Part shown: piece after piece, positions 11,299 to 23,400 of the stretch
Numbering within the stretch: position 1 is the first letter of the stretch
Layout: the number at the start of each line of letters is the position of its first letter
Source: Prosopocoilus inquinatus
Taxonomy: Eukaryota > Arthropoda > Insecta > Coleoptera > Lucanidae
Direction: 5' to 3'
Assembly (NCBI GenBank): GCA_036172665.1
Contig: CM069875.1
Span: 17,019,806-17,083,805 of the forward strand
Length of the DNA stretch: 64,000 bases
The notes under the pieces: generated by a model
Told to the model about the DNA's origin: nothing
The model's input: the letters and a program-made list of their open reading frames with translations, nothing else
Databases searched by the model: none
Position numbers and translations under genes: made by a program

Positions 11299-14206
11299 GC
11301 GTCCAAAAACTTCATATCTCACATCAGAGTTACTAGAGTCCATCGAAACGTCAAATAACATGATAGATGAGTAAGGATCGATTAGATACATCACAGGAAC
11401 AACGCTAATGCGTGTTGTTTCATTTAAAACTATTTCCAGCTTCTGCTGCGTCCGATAATTTCGTATCTCACATCAGAGTTACTGGAGGTCATCCAAACGT
11501 CAAATAACATGATAGATGAGTAAGGATCGATTAGATACATCACAGGAACAACGCTAATGCGTGTTGTTTCGTTTAAAACTATTTCCAGCTTCAGCTGCGT
11601 CCGAGAACTTCGTATCTCACTTCAGAGTTACTGGAGTCCATCCAAACGTCAAATAACATGATAGATGAGTAAGGATCGATCAGATACATCACAGGAACAA
11701 CGCTAATGCGTGTTGTTTCATTTAAAACTATTTCCAGCTTCTGCTGCGTCCGATAATTTCGTATCTCACATCAGAGTTACTGGAGTCCATCCAAACGTCA
11801 AATAACATGATAGATAAGTAAGGATCGATTAGATACATCACAGGAACAAGACGAATACGTGTTGTTTCGTTCAAAACTATTTCCAGCTTCTGCTGCGTCC
11901 GAGAACTTTGTATCTCACATCAGAGTTACTGGAGTCCATTCAAACGTCAAATAACATGATAGATGAGTAAGGATCGATTAGATACATCACAGGAACAAGG
12001 CTAATACGTGTTGTTTCGTTTAAAACTATTTCCAGCATCAGCTGCGTCCGAAAACGTCGTATCTCACATCAAAGTTACTGGAGTCCATCCAAACATCAAA
12101 TATGTTAGATAAGTAAGGATCGATTAGATACATCACAGGAACAACGCTAATACGTGTTGTTTCGTTTAAAACTATTTCCAGCTCCTGCTGCGTCCAAAAA
12201 CTTTGTATCTCACATCAGACTTACTGGAGTCCATCCAAACGTCAAATAACATGTTAGATAAGTAAGGATCGATTAGATACATCACAGGAACAACGCTAAT
12301 GCGTGTTGTTTCATTTAAAACTATTTCCAGCTTCTGCTGCGTCCGATAATTTCGTATCTCACATCAGAGTTACTGGAGTCCATCCAAACGTCAAATAACA
12401 TGTTAGATAAGTAAGGATCGTTTAGATACATCACAGGAACAACGCTAATGCGTGTTGTTTCGTTTAAAACTATTTCCGGCTTCTGCTGCGTCCGAAAACG
12501 TCGTATCTCACATCAGAGCTACTGGAGTCCATCGAAACGCCAAATAACATTATAGATGAGTAAGGATCGATTAGATACATCACAGGAACAACGCTAAAGC
12601 GTGTTGTTTCATTTAAAACTATTTCCAGCTTCTGCTGCGTCCGAAAACGTCGTATCTCACATCAGAGTTACTGGAGTCCATCCAAACGTCAAATAACATG
12701 ATAGATAAGTAAGGATCGATTAGATACATCACAAGAACAAGACGAATACGTGTTGTTTCGTTCAAAACTATTTCCAGCTTCTGCTGCGTCCGAGAACTTT
12801 GTATCTCACATCAGGGTTACTGGAGTCCATTCAAACGTCAAATAACATGATAGATGAGTAAGGATCGATTAGATACATCACAGGAACAACGCTAATACGT
12901 GTTGTTTCGTTTAAAACTATTTCCAGCTCCTGCTGCGTCCAAAAACTTCGTATCTCACATCAGAGTTACTAGAGTCCATCGAAACGTCAAATAACATGAT
13001 AGATGAGTAAGGATCGATTAGATACATCACAGGAACAACGCTAATGCGTGTTGTTTCATTTAAAACTATTTCCAGCTTCTGCTGCGTCCGATAATTTCGT
13101 ATCTCACATCAGAGTTACTGGAGGTCATCCAAACGTCAAATAACATGATAGATGAGTAAGGATCAATTAGATACATCACAGGAACAACGCTAATGCGTGT
13201 TGTTTCGTTTAAAACTATTTCCAGCTTCAGCTGCGTCCGAGAACTTCGTATCTCACTTCAGAGTTACTGGAGTCCATCCAAACGTCAAATAACATGATAG
13301 ATGAGTAAGGATCGATTAGATACATCACAGGAACAACGCTAATGCGTGTTGTTTCATTTAAAACTATTTCCAGCTTCTGCTGCGTCCGATAATTTCGTAT
13401 CTCACATCAGAGTTACTGGAGTCCATCCAAACGTCAAATAACATGATAGATAAGTAAGGATCGATTAGATACATCACAGGAACAAGACGAATACGTGTTG
13501 TTTCGTTCAAAACTATTTCCAGCTTCTGCTGCGTCCGAGAACTTTGTATCTCACATCAGAGTTACTGGAGTCCATTCAAACGTCAAATAACATGATAGAT
13601 GAGTAAGGGTCGATTAGATACATCACAGGAACAAGGCTAATACGTGTTGTTTCGTTTAAAACTATTTCCAGCATCAGCTGCGTCCGAAAACGTCGTATCT
13701 CACATCAAAGTTACTGGAGTCCATCCAAACATCAAATAACATGTTAGATAAGTAAGGATCTATTAGATACATCACAGGAACAACGCTAATACGTGTTGTT
13801 TCGTTTAAAACTATTTCCAGCTCCTGCTGCGTCCAAAAACTTTGTATCTCACATCAGACTTACTGGAGTCCATCCAAACGTCAAATAACATGTTAGATAA
13901 GTAAGGATCGATTAGATACATCACAGGAACAACGCTAATGCGTGTTGTTTCATTTAAAACTATTTCCAGCTTCTGCTGCGTCCGATAATTTCGTATCTCA
14001 CATCAGAGTTACTGGAGTCCATCCAAACGTCAAATAACATGTTAGATAAGTAAGGATCGTTTAGATACATCACAGGAACAACGCTAATGCGTGTTGTTTC
14101 GTTTAAAACTATTTCCGGCTTCTGCTGCGTCCGATAACGTCGTATCTCACATCAGAGCTACTGGAGTCCATCGAAACGCCAAATAACATTATAGATGAGT
14201 AAGGAT
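11195..14206. repeat. 11-monomer offset duplication inside the 37-mer
   Basis: The marker ggaggtc at 11484 recurs at 13120, 1636 bp later (11 x 149 minus the 3-base deletion at about 12100). The matching parts are roughly 11195-12570 and 12831-14206. They part at catcac/aaagcg versus cagcac/atacg. Only the first part has the 3-base deletion, so either the deletion arose after the duplication or the second part was replaced by an intact type. The same arrangement recurs in the second 37-mer. Confidence 0.82.
12072..12217. repeat. 146-bp monomer, 3-base deletion (first of five)
   Basis: The segment reads caaatatgttag where its sister monomers read caaataacatgttag, a loss of three bases at about 12100. 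The monomer also has aagtt at its start and acatc at positions 23-27. Intact monomers of the same type lie near 1.49, 3.44, 7.61, 13.73, 19.24, 36.96, 38.9, 45.6, 51.27 and 57.21 kb. Confidence 0.95.
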
Positions 14207-14302
14207 CGATTAGATACAGCACAGGAACAACGCTAATACGTGTTGTTTCGTTTAAACTATTTCCAGCTCCTGCTGCGTCCAAAAACTTTGTATCTCACAT
14301 CA
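14155..14302. repeat. 148-bp monomer, 1-base deletion in A run
   Basis: Reads gtttaaactat where others read gtttaaaactat, one A short at about 14256. It is repeated at 19664. Confidence 0.95.
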
Positions 14303-17300
14303 GACTTACTGGAGTCCATCCAAACGTCAAATAACATGTTAGATAAGTAAGGATCGTTTAGATACATCACAGGAACAACGCTAATACGTGTTGTTTCGTT
14401 CAAAACTATTTCCAGCTTCTACTGCGTCCGAGAACTTTGTATCTCTCATCAGAGTTACTGGAGTCCGTCCAAACGTCAAATAACATGATAGATGAGTAAG
14501 GATCGATTAGATACATCACAGGAACAACGCTAATGCGTGTTGTTTCGTTTAAAACTATTTCCGGCTTCAGCTGCGTCCGAGAAATTCGTACCTCACTTCA
14601 AAGTTACTGGAGCCCATCCAAACGTCAAATAACATGATAGATGAGTAAGGATCGATTACATATATCACAGGAACAACGCTAATGCGTGTTGTTTCATTTA
14701 AAACTATTTCCAGATTCTGCTGCGTCCGAAAACGTCGTATCTCACATCAGAGTTACTGGAGTCCATCGAAACTCCAAATAACATGATAGTTGAGTAAGGA
14801 TCGATTAGATACATCACAGGAACAACGCTAATGCGTGTTGTTTCGTTTAAAACTATTTCCAGCTTCTGCTGCGTCCGAAAATTTCGTATCTCACATCAAA
14901 GTTACTGGAGTCCATCGAAACGCCAAATAACATGATAGATGAGTAAGGATCGATTAGATACATCACAGGAACAACGCTAATACGTGTTGTTTCGTTTAAA
15001 ACTATTTCCAGCTCCTGCTGCGTCCAAAAACTTCGTATCTCACATCGGAGTTACTGGAGTCCATCGAAACGCCAAATAACATGATAGATGAATAAGGATC
15101 GATTAGATACATCACAGGAACAACGCTAATGCGTGTTGTTTCGTTTAAAACTATTTCCAGCTTCAGCTGCGTCCGAGAAATTCGTACCTCACTTCAGAGT
15201 TACTGGAGCCCATCCAAACGTCAAATAACATGATAGATGAGTAAGGATCGATTAGATACATCACAGGAACAACGCTAATGCGTGTTGTTTCATTTAAAAC
15301 TATTTCCAGCTTCTGCTGCGTCCGAAAATTTCGAATCTCACATCAGAGTTACTGGAGTCCATCGAAACGTCAAATAACATAGTAGAAAAGTAAGGATCGA
15401 TTAGATACATCACAGGAACAACGCTAATACGTGTTGTTTCGTTCAAAACTATTTCCAGCTTCTGCTGCGTCCGAGAACTTTGTATCTCACACCAGAGTTA
15501 CTGGAGTCCATTCAAACGTCAAATAACATGATAGATGAGTAAGGATCGATTAGATACATCACAGGAACAACGCTAATACGTGTTGTTTCGTTTAAAACTA
15601 TTTCCAGCTTCTGCTGCGTCCGAAAACGTCGTATCTCACATCAGACTTACTGGAGACCATCCAAACGGCAAATAACATGTTAGATAAGTAAGGATCGTTT
15701 AGATACATCACAGGAACAACGCTAATGCGTGTTGTTTCGTTTAAAACTATTTCCAGCTTCTGCTGCGTCCGAAAATTTCGTATCTCACATCAGAGTTACT
15801 AGAGTCCATCGAAACGTCAAATAACATGATAGATGAGTAAGGATCGATTAGATACATCACAGGAACAAGACGAATACGTGTTGTTTCGTTCAAAACTATT
15901 TCCAGCTTCTGCTGCGTCCGAGAACTTTGTATCTCACACCAGAGTTACTGGAGTCCATTCAAACGTCAAATAACATGATAGATGAGTAAGGATCGATTAG
16001 ATACAGCACAGGAACAACGCTAATACGTGTTGTTTCGTTTAAAACTATTTCCAGCTCCTGCTGCGTACAAAAACTTCGTATCTCACATCAGACTTACTGG
16101 AGTCCATCCAAACGTCAAATAACATGTTAGATAAGTAAGGATCGTTTAGATACATCACAGGAACAACGCTAATGCGTGTTGTTTCGTTTAAAACTATTTC
16201 CAGCTTCTGCTGCGTCCGAAAATTTCGTATCTCACATTAGAGTTACTGGAGTCCATCGAAACGTCAAATAACATAGTCGCTAAGTAAGGATCGATTAGAT
16301 ACATCACAGGAAAAACGCTGATACGTGTTGTTTCGTTAAAAACTATTTCCAGCTCCTGCTGCGTCCGAAAACGTCGTATCTCACATCAGAGTTACTGGAG
16401 TCCATCCAAACGTCAAATAACATGATAGATAAGTAAGGATCGATTAGATACATCACAAGAACAAGACGAATACGTGTTGTTTCGTTCAAAACTATTTCCA
16501 GCTTCTGCTGCGTCCGAGAACTTTGTATCTCACATCAGAATTACTGGAGTCCATTCAAACGTCAAATAACATGATAGATGAGTAAGGATCGATTAGATAC
16601 ATCACAGGAACAACGCTAATACGTGTTGTTTCGTTTAAAACTATTTCCAGCTTCTGCTGCGTCCGAAAATATCGTATCTCACATCAGAGATACTGGAGTC
16701 CATCCAAACGTCAAATAACATGATAGATGAGTAAGGATCGATTAGATACATCACAGGAACAACGCTAATACGTGTTGTTTCGTTTAAAACTATTTCCAGC
16801 TCCTGCTGCGTCCAAAAACTTCATATCTCACATCAGAGTTACTAGAGTCCATCGAAACGTCAAATAACATGATAGATGAGTAAGGATCGATTAGATACAT
16901 CACAGGAACAACGCTAATGCGTGTTGTTTCATTTAAAACTATTTCCAGCTTCTGCTGCGTCCGATAATTTCGTATCTCACATCAGAGTTACTGGAGGTCA
17001 TCCAAACGTCAAATAACATGATAGATGAGTAAGGATCGATTAGATACATCACAGGAACAACGCTAATGCGTGTTGTTTCGTTTAAAACTATTTCCAGCTT
17101 CAGCTGCGTCCGAGAACTTCGTATCTCACTTCAGAGTTACTGGAGTCCATCCAAACGTCAAATAACATGATAGATGAGTAAGGATCGATCAGATACATCA
17201 CAGGAACAACGCTAATGCGTGTTGTTTCATTTAAAACTATTTCCAGCTTCTGCTGCGTCCGATAATTTCGTATCTCACATCAGAGTTACTGGAGTCCATC

Positions 17301-17580
17301 CAAACGTCAAATAACATGATAGATAAGTAAGGATCGATTAGATACATCACAGGAACAAGACGAATACGTGTTGTTTCGTTCAAAACTATTTCCAGCTTCT
17401 GCTGCGTCCGAGAACTTTGTATCTCACATCAGAGTTACTGGAGTCCATTCAAACGTCAAATAACATGATAGATGAGTAAGGATCGATTAGATACATCACA
17501 GGAACAAGGCTAATACGTGTTGTTTCGTTTAAAACTATTTCCAGCATCAGCTGCGTCCGAAAACGTCGTATCTCACATCA

Positions 17581-17726
17581 AAGTTACTGGAGTCCATCCA
17601 AACATCAAATATGTTAGATAAGTAAGGATCGATTAGATACATCACAGGAACAACGCTAATACGTGTTGTTTCGTTTAAAACTATTTCCAGCTCCTGCTGC
17701 GTCCAAAAACTTTGTATCTCACATCA
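17581..17726. repeat. 146-bp monomer, copy in second 37-mer
   Basis: Same 3-base deletion as at 12072, exactly 5509 bp further on, showing that it was copied with the 37-mer. Confidence 0.95.
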
Positions 17727-19663
17727 GACTTACTGGAGTCCATCCAAACGTCAAATAACATGTTAGATAAGTAAGGATCGATTAGATACATCACAGGAAC
17801 AACGCTAATGCGTGTTGTTTCATTTAAAACTATTTCCAGCTTCTGCTGCGTCCGATAATTTCGTATCTCACATCAGAGTTACTGGAGTCCATCCAAACGT
17901 CAAATAACATGTTAGATAAGTAAGGATCGTTTAGATACATCACAGGAACAACGCTAATGCGTGTTGTTTCGTTTAAAACTATTTCCGGCTTCTGCTGCGT
18001 CCGAAAACGTCGTATCTCACATCAGAGCTACTGGAGTCCATCGAAACGCCAAATAACATTATAGATGAGTAAGGATCGATTAGATACATCACAGGAACAA
18101 CGCTAAAGCGTGTTGTTTCATTTAAAACAATTTCCAGCTTCTGCTGCGTCCGAAAACGTCGTATCTCACATCAGAGTTACTGGAGTCCATCCAAACGTCA
18201 AATAACATGATAGATAAGTAAGGATCGATTAGATACATCACAAGAACAAGACGAATACGTGTTGTTTCGTTCAAAACTATTTCCAGCTTCTGCTGCGTCC
18301 GAGAACTTTGTATCTCACATCAGAGTTACTGGAGTCCATTCAAACGTCAAATAACATGATAGATGAGTAAGGATCGATTAGATACATCACAGGAACAACG
18401 CTAATACGTGTTGTTTCGTTTAAAACTATTTCCAGCTCCTGCTGCGTCCAAAAACTTCGTATCTCACATCAGAGTTACTAGAGTCCATCGAAACGTCAAA
18501 TAACATGATAGATGAGTAAGGATCGATTAGATACATCACAGGAACAACGCTAATGCGTGTTGTTTCATTTAAAACTATTTCCAGCTTCTGCTGCGTCCGA
18601 TAATTTCGTATCTCACATCAGAGTTACTGGAGGTCATCCAAACGTCAAATAACATGATAGATGAGTAAGGATCAATTAGATACATCACAGGAACAACGCT
18701 AATGCGTGTTGTTTCGTTTAAAACTATTTCCAGCTTCAGCTGCGTCCGAGAACTTCGTATCTCACTTCAGAGTTACTGGAGTCCATCCAAACGTCAAATA
18801 ACATGATAGATGAGTAAGGATCGATTAGATACATCACAGGAACAACGCTAATGCGTGTTGTTTCATTTAAAACTATTTCCAGCTTCTGCTGCGTCCGATA
18901 ATTTCGTATCTCACATCAGAGTTACTGGAGTCCATCCAAACGTCAAATAACATGATAGATAAGTAAGGATCGATTAGATACATCACAGGAACAAGACGAA
19001 TACGTGTTGTTTCGTTCAAAACTATTTCCAGCTTCTGCTGCGTCCGAGAACTTTGTATCTCACATCAGAGTTACTGGAGTCCATTCAAACGTCAAATAAC
19101 ATGATAGATGAGTAAGGGTCGATTAGATACATCACAGGAACAAGGCTAATACGTGTTGTTTCGTTTAAAACTATTTCCAGCATCAGCTGCGTCCGAAAAC
19201 GTCGTATCTCACATCAAAGTTACTGGAGTCCATCCAAACATCAAATAACATGTTAGATAAGTAAGGATCTATTAGATACATCACAGGAACAACGCTAATA
19301 CGTGTTGTTTCGTTTAAAACTATTTCCAGCTCCTGCTGCGTCCAAAAACTTTGTATCTCACATCAGACTTACTGGAGTCCATCCAAACGTCAAATAACAT
19401 GTTAGATAAGTAAGGATCGATTAGATACATCACAGGAACAACGCTAATGCGTGTTGTTTCATTTAAAACTATTTCCAGCTTCTGCTGCGTCCGATAATTT
19501 CGTATCTCACATCAGAGTTACTGGAGTCCATCCAAACGTCAAATAACATGTTAGATAAGTAAGGATCGTTTAGATACATCACAGGAACAACGCTAATGCG
19601 TGTTGTTTCGTTTAAAACTATTTCCGGCTTCTGCTGCGTCCGATAACGTCGTATCTCACATCA

Positions 19664-19811
19664 GAGCTACTGGAGTCCATCGAAACGCCAAATAACATTA
19701 TAGATGAGTAAGGATCGATTAGATACAGCACAGGAACAACGCTAATACGTGTTGTTTCGTTTAAACTATTTCCAGCTCCTGCTGCGTCCAAAAACTTTGT
19801 ATCTCACATCA
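19664..19811. repeat. 148-bp monomer, second copy of the A-run deletion
   Basis: Same missing A as at 14155, exactly 5509 bp later; the deletion predates the 37-mer duplication. Confidence 0.95.
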
Positions 19812-20444
19812 GACTTACTGGAGTCCATCCAAACGTCAAATAACATGTTAGATAAGTAAGGATCGTTTAGATACATCACAGGAACAACGCTAATACGTGT
19901 TGTTTCGTTCAAAACTATTTCCAGCTTCTACTGCGTCCGAGAACTTTGTATCTCTCATCATAGTTACTGGAGTCCGTCCAAACGTCAAATAACATGATAG
20001 ATGAGTAAGGATCGATTAGATACATCACAGGAACAACGCTAATGCGTGTTGTTTCGTTTAAAACTATTTCCAGCTTCAGCTGCGTCCGAGAAATTCGTAC
20101 CTCACTTCAAAGTTACTGGAGCCCATCCAAACGTCAAATAACATGATAGATGAGTAAGGATCGATTACATATATCACAGGAACAACGCTAATGCGTGTTG
20201 TTTCATTTAAAACTATTTCCAGATTCTGCTGCGTCCGAAAACGTCGTATCTCACATCAGAGTTACTGGAGTCCATCGAAACTCCAAATAACATGATAGTT
20301 GAGTAAGGATCGATTAGATACATCACAGGAACAACGCTAATGCGTGTTGTTTCGTTTAAAACTATTTCCAGCTTCTGCTGCGTCCGAAAATTTCGTATCT
20401 CACATCAAAGTTACTGGAGTCCATCGAAACGCCAAATAACATGA

Positions 20445-23400
20445 TAGATGAGTAAGGATCGATTAGATACATCACAGGAACAACGCTAATACGTGTTGTT
20501 TCGTTTAAAACTATTTCCAGCTCCTGCTGCGTCCAAAAACTTCGTATCTCACATCGGAGTTACTGGAGTCCATCGAAACGCCAAATAACATGATAGATGA
20601 ATAAGGATCGATTAGATACATCACAGGAACAACGCTAATGCGTGTTGTTTCGTTTAAAACTATTTCCAGCTTCAGCTGCGTCCGAGAAATTCGTACCTCA
20701 CTTCAGAGTTACTGGAGCCCATCCAAACGTCAAATAACATGATAGATGAGTAAGGATCGATTAGATACATCACAGGAACAACGCTAATGCGTGTTGTTTC
20801 ATTTAAAACTATTTCCAGCTTCTGCTGCGTCCGAAAATTTCGAATCTCACATCAGAGTTACTGGAGTCCATCGAAACGTCAAATAACATAGTAGAAAAGT
20901 AAGGATCGATTAGATACATCACAGGAACAACGCTAATACGTGTTGTTTCGTTCAAAACTATTTCCAGCTTCTGCTGCGTCCGAGAACTTTGTATCTCACA
21001 CCAGAGTTACTGGAGTCCATTCAAACGTCAAATAACATGATAGATGAGTAAGGATCGATTAGATACATCACAGGAACAACGCTAATACGTGTTGTTTCGT
21101 TTAAAACTATTTCCAGCTTCTGCTGCGTCCGAAAACGTCGTATCTCACATCAGACTTACTGGAGACCATCCAAACGGCAAATAACATGTTAGATAAGTAA
21201 GGATCGTTTAGATACATCACAGGAACAACGCTAATGCGTGTTGTTTCGTTTAAAACTATTTCCAGCTTCTGCTGCGTCCGAAAATTTCGTATCTCACATC
21301 AGAGTTACTAGAGTCCATCGAAACGTCAAATAACATGATAGATGAGTAAGGATCGATTAGATACATCACAGGAACAAGACGAATACGTGTTGTTTCGTTC
21401 AAAACTATTTCCAGCTTCTGCTGCGTCCGAGAACTTTGTATCTCACATCAGAGTTACTGGAGTCCATTCAAACGTCAAATAACATGATAGATGAGTAAGG
21501 ATCGATTAGATACATCACAGGAACAACGCTAATGCGTGTTGTTTCGTTTAAAACTATTTCCAGCTTCTGCTGCGTCCGAAAACGTCGTATCTCACATCAG
21601 AGCTACTGGAGTCCATCGAAACGCCAAATAACATGATAGATGAGTAAGGATCGATTAGATACAGCACAGGAACAACGCTAATACGTGTTGTTTCGTTTAA
21701 AACTATTTCCAGCTCCTGCTGCGTACAAAAACTTCGTATCTCACATCAGACTTACTGGAGTCCATCCAAACGTCAAATAACATGTTAGATAAGTAAGGAT
21801 CGTTTAGATACATCACAGGAACAACGCTAATGCGTGTTGTTTCGTTTAAAACTATTTCCAGCTTCTGCTGCGTCCGAAAATTTCGTATCTCACATTAGAG
21901 TTACTGGAGTCCATCGAAACGTCAAATAACATAGTCGCTAAGTAAGGATCGATTAGATACATCACAGGAACAACGCTAATACGTGTTGTTTCGTTAAAAA
22001 CTATTTCCAGCTCCTGCTGCGTCCAAAAAATTCGTATCTCACATCGGAGTTACTAGAGTCCATCGAAACGTCAAATAACATGATAGATGAGTAAGGATCG
22101 ATTAGATACATCACAGGAACAACGCTAAAGCGTGTTGTTTCATTTAAAACTATTTCCAGCTTCTGCTGCGTCCGAAAACGTCGTATCTCACATCAGAGTT
22201 ACTGGAGTCCATCCAAACGTCAAATAACATGATAGATAAGTAAGGATCGATTAGATACATCACAAGAACAAGACGAATACGTGTTGTTTCGTTCAAAACT
22301 ATTTCCAGCTTCTGCTGCGTCCGAGAACTTTGTATCTCACATCAGAATTACTGGAGTCCATTCAAACGTCAAATAACATGATAGATGAGTAAGGATCGAT
22401 TAGATACATCACAGGAACAACGCTAATACGTGTTGTTTCGTTTAAAACTATTTCCAGCTTCTGCTGCGTCCGAAAACGTCGTATCTCACATCAGACTTAC
22501 TGGAGTCCATCCAAACGTCAAATAACATGTTAGATAAGTAAGGATCGATTAGATACATCACAGGAACAACGCTAATACGTGTTGTTTCGTTCAAAACTAT
22601 TTCCAGCTTCTGCTGCGTCCGAGAACTTTGTATCTCACACCAGAGTTACTGGAGTCCATTCAAACGTCAAATAACATGATAGATGAGTAAGGATCGATTA
22701 GATACATCACAGGAACAACGCTAATACGTGTTGTTTCGTTTAAAACTATTTCCAGCTTCTGCTGCGTCCGAAAACGTCGTATCTCACATCAGACTTACTG
22801 GAGACCATCCAAACGGCAAATAACATGTTAGATAAGTAAGGATCGTTTAGATACATCACAGGAACAACGCTAATGCGTGTTGTTTCGTTTAAAACTATTT
22901 CCAGCTTCTGCTGCGTCCGAAAATTTCGTATCTCACATCAGAGTTACTAGAGTCCATCGAAACGTCAAATAACATGATAGATGAGTAAGGATCGATTAGA
23001 TACATCACAGGAACAAGACGAATACGTGTTGTTTCGTTCAAAACTATTTCCAGCTTCTGCTGCGTCCGATAATTTCGTATCTCACATCAGAGTTACTGGA
23101 GGTCATCCAAACGTCAAATAACATGATAGATGAGTAAGGATCGATTAGATACATCACAGGAACAACGCTAATGCGTGTTGTTTCGTTTAAAACTATTTCC
23201 AGCTTCTGCTGCGTCCGAAAACGTCGTATCTCACATCAGAGCTACTGGAGTCCATCGAAACGCCAAATAACATGATAGATGAGTAAGGATCGATTAGATA
23301 CAGCACAGGAACAACGCTAATACGTGTTGTTTCGTTTAAAACTATTTCCAGCTCCTGCTGCGTACAAAAACTTCGTATCTCACATCAGACTTACTGGAGT

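Larger units (their letters stand above)
10470..15978. repeat. 37-monomer HOR, copy 1 (5509 bp)
   Basis: Rare marks repeat at exactly 5509 bp: gaaaaacgct at 10801 and 16310, gttgag at 14789 and 20298, acggcaaat at 15665 and 21174. The period is 37 x 149 = 5513 minus the 3-base and 1-base deletions carried by both copies. The left edge is about 10470, overlapping the end of the 28-mer domain, because copy 2 there switches from attcaaac to the shared order. Copy 1 has g at 12815 and g at 14563, where copy 2 has a. Confidence 0.92.
15979..21487. repeat. 37-monomer HOR, copy 2 (5509 bp)
   Basis: Tandem partner of the preceding unit. I noted five single-base differences by eye in the 5.5 kb: 12815/18324, 12620/18129, 14452/19961, 14563/20072 and 15939/21448. 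The list may be incomplete, but the identity is clearly far above that between neighbouring monomers, which implies a recent duplication (or a consensus-collapsed assembly). After about 21490 the order changes from cagcac/atacg to catcac/atgcg. Confidence 0.92.
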
